From Anaeramoeba flamelloides (lineage: Eukaryota; Metamonada; Anaeramoebidae): 64,000 nucleotides of DNA. The notes under the pieces were generated by a model, which was not told the origin of the DNA, did no database searches, and was given only the letters and a program-made list of their open reading frames with translations. Below are positions 45,401 through 57,454 of this stretch, in pieces (positions within the stretch are counted from its first letter, which is position 1; each line of letters opens with the position of its first letter). The translations under genes were made by a program, and so were the position numbers. The stretch lies in the NCBI GenBank assembly GCA_027625915.1, contig JANTQA010000057.1:2232001-2296000 (forward strand), given 5' to 3'.

Positions 45401-46868
45401 CCTAATAAATAATCCCTTAATAGTCAAAATTATTGATTCCTCATTTGAAAGATCTTGATCAATTTTAAAATACTGATAAATTCAAATAAAACATCTGAAA
45501 ATTTTTACTTCATTTTCTTTTTTATAAGTTTTTTTTACAAAAGTTTTGAATAAGGCATTTTATTGGTTTACATGCGAAGAAACTTTGTAAATTTGGTTTG
45601 ACTTCAAAAAATTCTTTGTCTTGGGTTGCTTTAAAAGTTGAGTTCCTAGATTACAAAAAGGGAACTTGAACTAAAAATTTGATTATATTGATTTGAATTT
45701 ATCAGTACTTTTGAAAGGTAATATTAAAACAGCTTTTGTGTAAAGAAGAAATCTTTCAAATTTTTTACTATTAAATTTAAAAAAATAAACTAGAACCAGG
45801 AAAAATTGAAAATTTCAACTTAAGTTGGAAAATATCTTGAAAAATAATTTTTTGATCCAAGATCTTTTATTAACCAATAGTGTTTATTATAATTGAGGTT
45901 ATTAAAAATTGAACAATTAGCAATTATTTAAATTTTTTTCATGATCGTGATAGGCTTGCTGAAATAAACAATTCAAACTAGATTAAAATAAAAACGAAAA
46001 AAAAGTATCATTACCTCCTAAGCCCCAATCAATAAGGCGAACTTCCTTGTCTTCGGCATTCATTACGATATTTTTAAGTTTGAGATCTCGATGTATAATT
46101 CCATGTGAGTGAGAATACTCAAGAGCCTCAAGCAATCTGTATGTGAACAAAGTTAATTGTACGTCTGTAAAATCATTCGCAAGGTATCGAATATTTTCTG
46201 ATCCAAGCAACTCAAAAACTAAAGATGGTTCATTGGAGAAAAGATCCTTAGTATTTGGAATAATGTCTAAGAGTTTAATAATGCTAGGTCCATCTTTTAG
46301 TTTTTGGAGTACCTGAATTTCACGATTAATTTTGTCTTTGTCATTGGGCTTTAATACTTTAATCGCTACCCATTTTTTTGTTTCTGGGTGTTGCCCCCTA
46401 TAAACATTGGAATATCTTCCTCGTCCGATCGAACCGTGGAAAGTATATTGGGTTTCATTATTGATTTGGTATTTAAATTTGGTATAATCCCATTCTGTTG
46501 AAGGTAGATTTTGATTTACATCACTGTAGTATCTGCTTTTACCTGGGGTTGGTTGGTGTAGAACAAAGATTGAAAAAAATAAAAAAAAAAAAAAAAATTA
46601 AAAGTAAGTAACTATTGTCTGGTGTGTAAATGGGAACCAAGAACAAAAAAACTCAAAAATGCTAAAATAAGAAACAGCCATTACTTTGATACTTGTAACA
46701 ACGAGATCTTTTAAAAAGATAAAAGGGATTTTCAGGTTGTGTAACAGTTTCGGGATGAATTCGAAGGAATCTTCTTTTGGGTGGTTTGCTCATATCAACT
46801 TGGTCTTCGATGGAGACAACAAGATTTAAAAAGAGAAGAAAGATTATTACTTTCAATGAATTCATCAT
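42403..46868 (-). CDS. CK2-alpha-like protein kinase with predicted signal peptide
   Basis: Three exons are inferred: 46868-46685, 46542-46015 and 42860-42403. Phases match throughout; the introns are 142 and 3154 bases; the product is 389 residues. The kinase part (from about residue 63) follows CK2 catalytic subunits: RYYSDVN...WDY, the Gly-rich loop G-S-I-G-R-G-R-Y-S (98-106), Lys123, HRD 212-214 with Asn219, the CK2-type DWG (233-235), then EFYFPGREYNVKVGTRPYKG and LDIWMLGCVFGELLF. All catalytic residues are present, so it should be active. CK2 phosphorylates acidic Ser/Thr sites; the basic cluster that favours such substrates (K-K-K-K-I-K-R in animals) is reduced here to K-D-K-I-N-R. Residues 1-21 (NSLKVIIFLLFLNLVVS) look like a secretory signal peptide, unusual for this family. 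If the later Met (about residue 26) is the start, the signal is absent. Confidence 0.85.
43633..43735 (+). pseudogene. Fragment of a CK2-like kinase exon, inverted inside the CK2-like intron
   Basis: The plus strand reads GRFSDVYREQNPEPKKLVAI then K-V-L-K-P-N-E-K-D-K-I-K. It aligns to residues 103-134 of the surrounding gene's product with about eight base differences over about 95 bases, and is open throughout. Similarity starts abruptly after CCCAG and stops after AAAATTAA. The rest of the kinase is absent on this strand. Confidence 0.85.
44345..44560. repeat. Family G palindromic modules in the CK2-like intron
   Basis: Hairpin one: TAGGTTTTTTTAATTTAAGA / TTTCTTAAATTAAAAAAACC around an A/T loop. 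Hairpin two: CCGGTATTCAAAGGAGCCGA GTAAAATC against GCTCTATTCTTTCAAATTCT GG. The linkers contain AAGTGCCTAGG and AACGAGAGTGTC as in other family G clusters. Confidence 0.7.
44575..44730. repeat. Two-copy tandem repeat
   Basis: The unit GTTTTTACGTAATCTTTTTA...GGAACAGAAATTCCAAAATA recurs as GTTTTTGAGGTAATCCTTTT...GTAACAGAAATTCCAAAATA about 85 bases later. Function unknown. Confidence 0.65.
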
Positions 46869-47876
46869 TTCTATACCCTAACAAGAGAATGTAAATGAAA
46901 AATAATGATAAATTTTTAAGGGTATTCTATTCAAAAAATTTCGTGACTTTTACAAGAATTATCACTTTATCAAACTATTAACCCTAAAAATCGTTAGATA
47001 GTGTTTGAAAGCTTTGTAAATTATTGGAAAGTTTGAAAAGGCTGAAATCTTGATAAAAGTCATGAGTTTTTCTGTCGTAATACTTTGATAAGGTGAATTA
47101 TCTTATTCTTTTTTTAATGAAAACGGTTTTTTCATTGTTTTTTCCATCAGCTATGTTCTTTAAAGCTCTTAAACTTTCAATTATTGATTTATAAACTGAT
47201 TTTTTTTTACTGATTTTAGAATCATTAAAAGGAAACATTTTTCACAAGTTTTTTCATATTTTCTTTACTTAAACTTTTCATGAAAGAAATGAATTGTACT
47301 TTGTGCCTCAAAGTTATTTATTTGAACATTTTTTTGTTTTCGATAATGGCTGACTGTTAGTCCCCGAATGAAAGTTAGATTCAAGAATTAAAAAAAAAAA
47401 AAGATAATCAGTTAAAATTTTATCTAATTGAAATTTCAAATATCAACAAGCAAGATACAGTTTTGAAATTTTGTACTATTTTTGGGATCAGTGTCATTAT
47501 AGATTTGTTGATAATTAAATTATGTTGTAATTGATGGTAAATTTTATTAGTTCCCAATATTTCAAATGTATCTGATAAGATCGATTAGAAATCTCTTAAG
47601 ATATTAAATTATTAGATTTTTCACAAAGAATCCCAATTAAAATTAGTCATTTTGGAAATTTTTTTTTTTGAATTCCTTTTTAAAATATAAAAATAGAAAA
47701 CAAAGTAATAGAATTTTGATATTTATAGTTAAATATTTAGAATCTCCAAGAGTAACTATTTATTAAATATTTTAATTTCAAAGATTAACTTAATAATTAT
47801 AACCCTCAAAACATAGAGATTGATTTTTTTTTTTTTCCTTTTTGAACTAGTCTAATTATAAATTACTTTACTGTAG

Positions 47877-48840
47877 TAAAAATAACCCGTGCAAAAAAAT
47901 ATAATGCGTGTTTCGAAATAAAAAGGGTGTTTTTTTGTTATAGATGACCTATACACCAACTAATCAAAGAAACCAATAATAAAGCCTAAAAAAATATGGT
48001 ATTAGTTTCTTAAAGTTCTATTATTTAAAATGAAATTCGAAAAATGAAGGATCAAATTGCAAAATTTATCTCAAAAAATAGAGTAAATTTTAAGAAAATT
48101 TTAATCATAAAAAAAACAAAAAATTTCAAAAAAATTGAGAATATTATGGAAAATTTTCAACTATTTGCATGAATAATTTAAATTTTACTAAAAATAACCA
48201 GACCTTTACTTTCAAAATTGATTTGAACTTAAGTATACTATTTGTTAGTAGATTGGATGTTGCCTTGGAACAAGAATTTAAAAAAGCACGGATAATATTT
48301 TGAAACACGGATTATAGTCGTTATGAACGCTTTATTTTGATCATTGTAGTCCAAATAAAGTGTGTAAAAAAAATTAATGCGTGTTTCAAAATAATAAGCG
48401 TGTTTTTTTGTTATTGAAGACCTATACATTAACCAATCAAAGAAACCAATAATAAAGCCGAAAAAAATATGGTATTGGTTTCTTAAAGTGATATTATTTA
48501 AAATGAAATTCTAAAAATAAAGGATCAAATTGCAAAATTTATCTCAGAAAATAAAGAGTTTATTTTTGAATAAAATTTTTTTACAACAAAAAAATAAAAA
48601 AACAAAAAAATTGTGAACTATTTGAAAAATTTTCAACAAATTGCATGAATAATTTAAATTTTACTAAAAATAACCAAACCTTTACTTTCAAAATAGATTT
48701 GAACTTAGGTATACTATTTGGTAGTAGTTTGGGTGTGGTCTTGGAACAAGAAGGAAAAAAAGCACGGATAATATTTTGAAACACGGATTATAGTCTTTAT
48801 GCACGCATTATTTTGATCACTGTCTATAATTTCCATATTA
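47877..48840 (-). repeat. Two family B copies in head-to-tail tandem
   Basis: Both units (about 47877-48330 and 48360-48840) share ACCAATCAAAGAAACCAATA, AAATATGGTATTAGTTTCTT / ATTGGTTTCTT, GAATAATTTAAATTTTACTA and AGCACGGATAATATTTTGAA. Imperfect terminal repeats are seen: TATAATGCGTGTTTC at one end and TATAATCCGTGTTTC in inverse at the other. The units are colinear and diverged by scattered changes. Confidence 0.8.
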
Positions 48841-48862
48841 CGAAACTAGTTGTCTTTTCAAT

Positions 48863-49407
48863 ATAAATCATTTTCCAGCCAAATGGAGCTGAGTTTTAAT
48901 GTGTTAATTACATGTGTTTAAAGGGTTTAAATCGATTTTGGTAGAAAAAAATTATTTGAAAATTTCAAAATTGAAATCATTTTTTTACATTTTATTCACA
49001 TTTTTACTTTTTGATTTTTCTTTTGATACATAATTCAGTTTCAAAAAATTTTTTTAAGGCAAGATTAATAGTCATTTGGTAAAAACGTGTTACTCTAATG
49101 ATACTGAAACATTGGAAATGATTATAGAGAATTAATATTGAACTCCAAAGAAATTTTAATTGGATATATCAAGTAGAGATGAAAATAGGCATTCTTGTTT
49201 TTCTCAATAGGATGGCTAACTAAGAATTTTATTTTTTCATTTTGGAAGACAATACATTGATTTATTAGTTTTTTAACAGTCTGTTATCAACTATTCATTG
49301 ATTAGGTGTATATTCTACTTATTTATTATTTACCCTTCAAATGGTAATTAGAAAAAACAATGATATTTGAAAAAAAAATTTGGACCCTTTAGCTGAAATA
49401 TAGTTTA
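48863..49407 (+). mobile_element. Family E element, copy 3
   Basis: Ends are TAAATCATTTTCCAGCCAAA and, inverted, TAAACTATATTTCAGCTAAA. Internal blocks ACATGTGTTTAAAGGGTTTA and CTACTTATTTATTATTTACC match the other two copies. It is shorter than copy 1 by internal deletions. Confidence 0.65.
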
Positions 49408-50789
49408 TTTCTAATCAATAGAAAGAATTTGTCAAAAATAATAATAGATTTCATTGTTTAATTGTTTAAAAAGATGAAAATTTTTTAACGGCTACCAAAA
49501 TTTTAATACAAATTTAAGAAAGATATTTTTCAATTTTGATTAAATATAATTCATCCTTTAAATTTGTAGTTTACTGATCGAGTTATTAAGGTTTATATAA
49601 AATTTTCTAAAATTTATTAAGAATAATTTGTAATTTTAATGAGTACCTAATAACATTCAAAAACTAACCAACATGTGAAGAGTGATTGATCTTCAAAAAT
49701 CAACATTCAAAAAGAGGTCATTTTTAGAAAAAAAGTCAAAGAGCGACACTCAATTTCCAATTTGAATGATTAGATATATAATTTTGAAAATCACCGAGTT
49801 AGTTTTGAAGGGTCAATTTTTAGGAGCTTTTTGAGATCCCAAAGATTTTTTTTTTCATTTTTCTCTATTCTCATATTATTGAAAATAACCCGTGTTTTTT
49901 ATTTTAACCCATTACTAAAAATTAACTAATGTAAAAAATAGTGGCTGACTTTAGAAATAAAAGAAACAAATCAATGGGATGAAAACAGTATATAAACAAG
50001 AAATAGGGTTATTTCAATAAATTTTAAATTAGAATTATAAAGATATGGTAAGATTAAAATGTAATTTTTTTAACAAAAACAATGCGAAAAATTTCATTTA
50101 TTAAATTTTTATAAAAAAATCTTTTAATCTCACAAATTTTTCAAATATGACGAAATTTTTGAAACAAAAGCATTTAATATAATTGATCCATTTCGATTAA
50201 TCAAAGATCTAACCTCTAAAGTCAATTTGAATCTGAATCAAGAATATATAAGTGTCTTCTGGTCTTCCAATGCCCAAGTCTGAAAAAAAAAAAGCATGAG
50301 TTAAATTTTAGTAAGGGGTTAAAGGTTGCCAACACGGGTTATTTACACCACTGTCATATGAGTTATTTTTTTCTTGAGAATGTTAAAAAAGTCTTACTTT
50401 GTCAAATATAGAGGGCTGTAAAATAACCACAAATTATTATAAACCGAATCAAATTGATTGTACACTTCAAGAAAACAATTTGTTTTAAATTGAAGAAAAT
50501 TAACCCTTTTGAAAATATTAAAAGAAGAAAAAAGTAATTGTTTTTTTTTAATTGTTTATTAGTCAATGAGATCCTCCTTTTAACTTATTTTTATTAGTTG
50601 AATTTTTTGTTTTTTGTGGTGTTAATAAAATATTTTTTTTGTTATTTGTTTTATTGTGTTAATCAAAAGAGGGTAATTTCACAATATCCTTTTGGGTTTC
50701 AAATCACTTCTTGAATAGGGAGCAAATTCATGTATATTGACTAGGCCCTTAATAAATCTTTTTTTAATTTAAATATCAACGTTAAAAAT

Positions 50790-51240
50790 AATGTATACCC
50801 TAACGTATAATCCGTACTTCAAAATAAAAGTATTGACTTTTTTTCTTCTTGTTCCAAGGTATAATCCTTTTAACTGGTCAGTAGTATACCTAAGTTTAAA
50901 ATCAATTTTAAAAGTAAACTTCTTAATATTTTGAGAAATTTTAAATTAGGAATACAATTTGTTGAGAATTTTTCCAAATTTTCCCTAGTTTTTTTGAAAT
51001 TTTTTTGTTGTTTTTTTGATTTTTAAAAATTATCTGAAAAAAGTATATGTTCTGAGATAAATTTTCTCATTTGATCCTTTATTGCTAGAATTTCTTTATA
51101 AATAATAGAAATTTAAGAAATTAGTACCATATTTACTTTGGCTTTATTATCAGTTTATTTGATTGGTTAATGTTTAAGTCTTCTATAACAAAAAAAACAG
51201 GTTCTTTATTTGAAATACTGGTTAATCTTTTCGACACTCA
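50790..51240 (+). repeat. Repeat family B, uninterrupted copy
   Basis: Contains ACGTATAATCCG, CTGGTCAGTAGTATACCTAA, TTTGATCCTTTATTGCTAG, AATTAGTACCATATTTACTT and GTCTTCTATAACAAAAAAAA in order over about 450 bases. This is the reference for the split copies at 5236-6062 and 25296-26265. Confidence 0.75.
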
Positions 51241-52156
51241 TTTTTTTGACAAAATTCGATTTCGATCAGATCCAAAAAAAGGAGATTTAAATTGTGTTTG
51301 ATGATTTGGCTGAAAATAATATCAAGAATTATTCTTTGAAGTTAATTTGTTTCTTCTATGAATTGATTTTATTTTTTATTTTCAGAAAGTATACCAATTA
51401 TAAAACAGTTGTTTCAAATTTTTTTCCCAAACATTTATTTGAAAAACAAAGTTGTATTGAGCTAAAAACGGGGTGCTCCAATAAACGGAAATTCTAAGGA
51501 GCAAATATGAGAATCAAAAAAAATTATTTTTTTTGTTGTATTTTTATTGAAATTTAAAGGGATAATGTTAAAGTAGATTATTTTTTTTTCAATTCTGAAT
51601 TTTATGTTTTTTTAGGGATACATTGGTTACCCAAAATACAACATCATAAAACACCAAACAAATCAAGTGAGATCATATATTTCAAACAATGACTTTTCAA
51701 TTTATTATAATTGAAAAGAAATCAGTTGAAAGGAACCTAACATTGAGTCTGATTTATGATTACAATACAATTAGGCAAACCCATTTTACTTTTTCAGATT
51801 TGTAACAATGAGTTCCTCAATTGTTGATTCTGAAAGTTAATTCTTAAAATTATTTCAAAGAAGAATTGAATTTTTTGTCTGAAAAACACAAATACGAACC
51901 AATAAAAAGTGAATAATTTTTAAAAGATTCCAATTCCGAAACTATATATTTAAATTCCTTTAAAATTAAATTTAGTACTCAAACTCTGATTGTGTTCAGT
52001 TTCACATATTTCTTTAAACGAGTTGAGATAATACTATTTGTTGTTCAATAAATAGAACAAAAGTTTCATTTAGGTTTCCAAAAAAAAAGATTTTTAAAAA
52101 GACTTAAAAATTTCCATTTTTATAATTCTCATAAATCAGTTAAAATTTTTAATTTT

Positions 52157-52260
52157 CTCTCTTATAAAATTGGGAATTTTGATGATTTATTTTGATTCTT
52201 GTGAATGTGGTTATTTTGGAAAGCTGAATGATAATATTGATCTTTTTATTTTTGATTTAA
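52157..52260 (+). repeat. Family J dispersed repeat block
   Basis: TTTTGATGATTTATTTTGAT and GTTATTTTGGAAAGCTGAAT also occur at about 57585-57665 in the same order. Too short to classify. Confidence 0.55.
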
Positions 52261-55200
52261 AAATAAGAAAAGTGCCCGACAAAAACTTTCAAATATTTTC
52301 CAAAAAAAGCAAATAAGCTGAAGACGAGAGTGATTTTTTTCATCAGGACTCTCGATTTTTTGAATTATACTTTTTTATTTTGTTCAGTAATCGAAAAAAA
52401 AATTTTGTGAGTAGAAGGGATTTTTTGAGAGAACCCCAAGAAGAATCAAATAACTCATACCCAGCTTTCGTCAAAACAAAAACTGTTTTGGTAAATAAAA
52501 CTTTAAAAAAGGTGGTTATCTTTTTATGACAATTCGAAATCCTTTTTCTTGAGGAATAAATTGAGTAATATTTAATTCATCTTTACAAGACAGTTTGAAA
52601 ATCTCGGTAACAATTCAACCCTTATTAAATTATCTTTTTGTTTCTAATTTGGAATCGCATTATACAGTTGATACTTCCTGATTGAGGATATCTTCTATTT
52701 TTTTCTTTTTTTTGAGAAATCAGTTGGAAAATTTTGATGTTTTCAATTTTGAATTAATTGAAGTCAATATCTCACCTTTGGTACGAATAAAAAATTCATA
52801 ATAGGTAATATAATATTTTTTTTTTACTAATGAAAAAAATAGAAAAAAGACCGTCCAAAGTAACAATTGTATTATTTATTCGACTTTGATAAATAAATAA
52901 ATTTATGATATACCTCTAATTTTATCAATACTAGAATTATTTTGATTAAACTTCTTTTTCAAAAGAACTTTAAGAGGTTATAGCAATTCTTGTAATGATG
53001 TATCAAAATTTTCACTTTTTTGGTTTATTGTTGAGAATTTAGTTTTAAAGACAATTAATTGTTACACGTATTTGCATAACAAAAGGGGAAAAAGTTTGTT
53101 CATTATTTTCTTTTTTTTTACCAAACAAAAGTCGTCAGAAATAAAGCTTCTTCTTTGGATTCAATATTAATAAATGTAAAAATTAAGAAAATAAAGTTAA
53201 AATTGTTTACCTCGTTATTCAACAAATTTCAGTAAAGTGAGAATTTTGGAGTGACTGTATTCTTAGCATTTAAAATATGTGTTAATGGACTCTTAATTCT
53301 TTTATTCAAAGAGTTGAATCTTATATTTACATTAAAGAATGGATTTTTTTTTGAAAAATTTTGGAAACTAGATATTTTATTTTTTTGGTTGGGTTGTGTT
53401 AAATAAGGTTGGAAATATTGCTTCCTTTGATCCAAGAATTGAATTTCTTTTCTTTTTTTAAAAAAGAGAAAAAGAAGTTGAGCACCAAATATCGATTACT
53501 CATATTTTGATAATAAAAGGGAATTAATTTTCATTTTCCTTTTTTTTTATTTTCACTCTTATAAATTTTTAAGGATCTTTGATTATAATTTGGGTTCGCA
53601 AATTTACTTTTGATAATTTTTATTGTGTAATAAATCATGTTAACTCTGATATAATCAGAAAGGAAGATTTTTGAATTCGACAAATATTCAAGGAAGGAAA
53701 AATGAAAAACAGTGAAATTTTATTTATTTAACTCAATTCCAATGTTAATGAGAAAAAAAGTTCCCATGGAGAAAAGAACAAGAAAAACGGCACAGATTTA
53801 ATTCAATTTATCAACGATTTTTGTTCGACTTTCATAAGATTCTAATTCTGAAAGATGACTAATTTTTTTCTAAGAGGATTTTCCAAAAAAACGAGATTCT
53901 TTGGATAAATTTTACAAAGCTCGAGTTGTTGGTTCACTAATATTCGTGTTACGTTTCGGGAAACTTTTTGTTCAGTTTTTATTTTGATGGAAAAGAATAC
54001 AAGGCTGAGATTTCCAAAGCAGTTTAAATAGATATTTTTTATGTTTTCTTTTCACTTTTCGAAAAAATATTTTTCCTACCCTAACTATGGATTTATCAGT
54101 TAGAATCTTTGCATTTAAAGAAATAAACACTAAAAGAATACATGGAAACACAAACAAAGTGACAATATAATGATGAGAATTGAAAATAGTCTTTTCTTGT
54201 GAAAATAGTGCAGAGTATTGATTATACGATCTGAAATAGTAAGGCAAAAAATCCATTTTCAACAACAAAAAATTTTTGATGTGTTAACTTTTAAACTAAG
54301 AACAAGACGAACGTTATCCGTTTTATAGAGAATTTCATTCCTTTTTTGTTGATCTTAATATATTTTTTAAAAAATTGCATCAAACAATTCTAAGAAACGA
54401 AGATTTTTGAACTCTTGCCATTTTACCTCTTTCAAGAATCAATGTTAAAAGTCTAATACATTCTAGGAAACTTCATTAGTCCTCTGATCACAAGATTACT
54501 AAACAAAAAAAAGAATAACAATTTTGACAAAATTTTACTGGTATTTTAATCTACCAAAATGGAAAAAATTTTCACTTAATTTTCAATTTTTCTAACAAGT
54601 ACAGGTTGGTCAGGGAAAATGAAGGCTTTAAAATAAGAAAAGTTTGCTGACACTAACACGATTCAACAAGTTCTGTATTTAAAAGGTTCTCAGATAATAT
54701 AACTGCTCTCTTTTCAGAAAGATTGTTTTCACAATTTAAAATGAAAAAGAAGCGAAAATTTTTTCCCTTTAAACCCTCAAATAAAAGAAATATAAAAATA
54801 TTCTGAAAATTGGTATTTATATCTATCCAAATTATGTTACAAGCTGAAAATTAATCCATTTCTATGAGTATAACCCTTTTATATTTTTGTAATCGGTTTT
54901 TAAATGTTGTATAAATATTAAACAGACAAATCAAAAAGAGAAAAAACAAAAAAAGTACAAGAAAAGTAATTCTTGTTTAGCTAAACCCCACCAATTAAAA
55001 TATATTTTTTTTCGTTCTCATGAAACAAGCCACTTTTTTTATTACGTCAGTATTTTAGTGAACTTTTTTCCAAAAAATACAAAACTAATACATCCCATCC
55101 TTAAAACAAAACTAATCTTAAAAATTTGATACTTGGGATATGGATGTTTTGAAAAAAAAAAATCCAGATTTTTTCAATCAAGGATTTCCTTAAAATGATT

Positions 55201-55536
55201 GAAACATATATAAAGTCATAATTGGAAAACTAACATTTTCCTTTTTAAAGAGATTTTCTGAAAAAAAGGTTTTATTTTTTTTTTTTTTTTAGATTTTTTG
55301 ATTTCATTTTACTTCTCTTTTTTTCTGATTTTTTTTTTTTCTTTCTCTTTTGAATTTTCTTTCTATTAATTTATTATTTTCAATTAAATTGAAAAAAAAG
55401 AAGCGTATAAATTGTTTTTTCAATAAAAATCCTCTTAACACCACCTTTAATAATTTATTTTACGAAAAATTTTTTTGTCTGAAATTTTGAAAATTTTTAC
55501 TAATTCAACACACCCCACAACAATCCCCATCCCTAA

Positions 55537-55897
55537 ATGAGTATTCCAAACAAAAGCAACACCGAAAACGAAGACAACAACAGTAAAAATAACAAAATGA
55601 ATCATAAAAATAATCGTCCATTTTCCAATATGAGGGAAGTTCAAAATCTTCAATCTCAACCCAGAAAACGCGAGTTCTGCACAAACAAACAAGTCACCAT
55701 CAAAAAAAATCGAAGATTGAACTCAAATTCAAGCCCAAATATACAAAAACTGAGCAACAAAAAAAAAAATGTAATCTCTGCAATAAAAAGCAAACAAACT
55801 TTTTCCAATTTGAAAAATTCCAAACAGAAAAAAGACAATCATGCAAATTGCACCCCAGGTGCGTCTTATACAAAGATTTTAAACTCTGTAGAAAAAG
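55537..55897 (+). CDS. First exon of an unrecognised Asn/Lys-rich protein
   Basis: It opens with ATG after a C-rich leader that stands out from its surroundings and runs 120 codons to a good donor (AAAG|GTAAGG). The sequence is basic and Asn/Gln/Ser-rich, apparently disordered, with CTPGASYTKILNSVEKG near the end. The next exon is uncertain: acceptors exist at CTCAG (55968) and AACAG (56395), and the latter would end the protein after a few residues. The opposite strand also carries open frames here (55447-55838), but they code hydrophobic runs mirroring the Asn/Lys codons, so the plus strand is preferred. Function unknown. Confidence 0.5.
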
Positions 55898-57261
55898 GTA
55901 AGGAATCTTGTTGTTGTCTTTTTCTTTTTCAATTTATTTTTATTTTTTTTTTTTTTTTTCCCGCTCAGATGATTTTGATTTTTTTTTTTTTTCTAATGAT
56001 CAATTTTTCTCTTTTTTTTTTATTTTTTTATTCATTTGTTTTTTTATCTTTTGGTTTGTTTTGTTTTTTTCTCCTTCTTTTTGTTGAAATTTTTGAAAAA
56101 ATGAAAACAAAGTGATTTTGCATATAAAAGAAAACCAAAAAAAGGCAAAAGGTAGTAAAAAAAAAAAAAAAGAGTAAGAACTTTTTGTGTGTTTTGTTGA
56201 ATTTTCAAGTAAGTCACTTTTCATTTTTCATTTTTTGAAAATTGCCCACTATAAGAGTTTTTGCTCTCTATTTTCTTTGGAATCCTTATCAAATTCTTTT
56301 TGGTTTGGGTGTGTTCTTTTGTTTTTGAGATTCTTAGTATCCAAAATTTATACATTTATTTTTTTTTATTGGCTCTTACCCACAACAAAAAAACAGAGTT
56401 GATTTAATTGTCATAAACTTTTGAACCTTACTCAAACTTTTGCCACTATGATCAACAACCAACAAAATTCTGAAAAAAAAAACTTTTTTTTGAAAATTGA
56501 TCTTTTTTTTTTCTTTTTCTTTTTGTTTTTGGTGAAAGTAGACGAAATTAAATCTTTATGAAAAGCAATTTTTCTCATTTTTTCTATTTTCTCATTCGAA
56601 AAATTAACAACCTCTTTGCTGAATGAAATGTTAATAATAATTTGGTTTAATTTTCGAATAACAGATTGCGTTTAACAATATTTATGAACAGGAATGATTT
56701 GGTGAACAAAACTAACAAATATTTGATGAAAGTACTGGAATAATAAAAGTTAAATTTTGAAAAAAAGCAAATATTAAGGAGACAGACACTAAACAAATTC
56801 TTCAGATAAATCACAAATGATTCCATTTCATTTTGGTTTGGTGTTTATGATAACTTTTATCGAGAGAACTAAATAATTTTTTTTGAAGAAATAATTACAA
56901 TTTTTTGGTTTTGTTATCTTGGCAATACATCTTAACAAGAAAGTAGGGTTGATTTGTGGTGAAATTATTGAATTTTACAGAGCTATTAGTACTAAATTAC
57001 GATCAACCAACTTAAAAGAAAAACCTATTGAATAAATATTTCATTAGATGTATTTGTAAGAGAGGACTATGGGATAGATTGAAAGGAGAGTAAATAAGAA
57101 TAACTAAAAGATTCAAAAAAACTTTATTTTAATCTGTAGTTTTGGGATATTATGAACCTTAACCAATCTGAACAAATTCAATGATTTGTAATGTATGCCA
57201 GAATTCATTTGTAACATACATCCTTCAAACCAATTTCCTAATTTACCAGTAAATACTACAG

Positions 57262-57454
57262 CCAGTTCCACTTTTAAGACACAAACTTTAAATGAACTTT
57301 TAGGTATAGAAAAATCTTAATTTAAAGCACAACATTTGGAATTTTTTTTTACAAATTATTTTACTATATTTTGAATTTTATACCTTAATTTGAGATTTTT
57401 TTGTGTGCCTTAAATTCTATTGAAAGTTTATTTCTTAAAAGTGAAACTAACTGT
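57262..57454. repeat. Family F palindromic MITE
   Basis: TA-CAGCCAGTTCCACTTTTAAG at the left and CTTAAAAGTGAAACTAACTG-TA at the right, with the TA dinucleotide on both sides. The internal palindrome is moderately diverged. Confidence 0.75.

Larger units (their letters stand above)
42861..46014. other. 3.2 kb intron of the CK2-like gene
   Basis: Donor GGAG|GTAATG and acceptor TTTTTTTAG|AATTTT split the codon after DWGLG, where the CK2 family continues with Glu-Phe-Tyr, so the join is secure. The intron carries an antisense kinase-exon fragment (43633-43735), family G modules (44345-44560) and a two-copy tandem repeat (about 44575-44730). The remainder is AT-rich and unassigned. Confidence 0.75.
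46869..55536. other. Long gene-poor stretch with repeats
   Basis: Two family B copies in tandem (47877-48840), a family E element (48863-49407), another family B copy (50790-51240), a segment shared with the window's first foldback element (51282-51372) and a family J block (52157-52260). From about 52260 to 55440 the composition is slightly richer and minus-strand frames at 53229-53435 and 53972-54268 are open, but no domain or splice structure supports a gene. Confidence 0.5.

Noticed and set aside
51294-51497. 67-codon frame starting with FDDLAENN
   Set aside because: Overlaps sequence shared with the loop of the foldback element at 101-1140, so it is repeat-derived.
55447-55692. Hydrophobic minus-strand frame opposite the Asn/Lys-rich exon
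   Set aside because: Its Phe/Val/Ile content mirrors Lys/Asn/Asp codons of the plus strand, which has the better start and donor.
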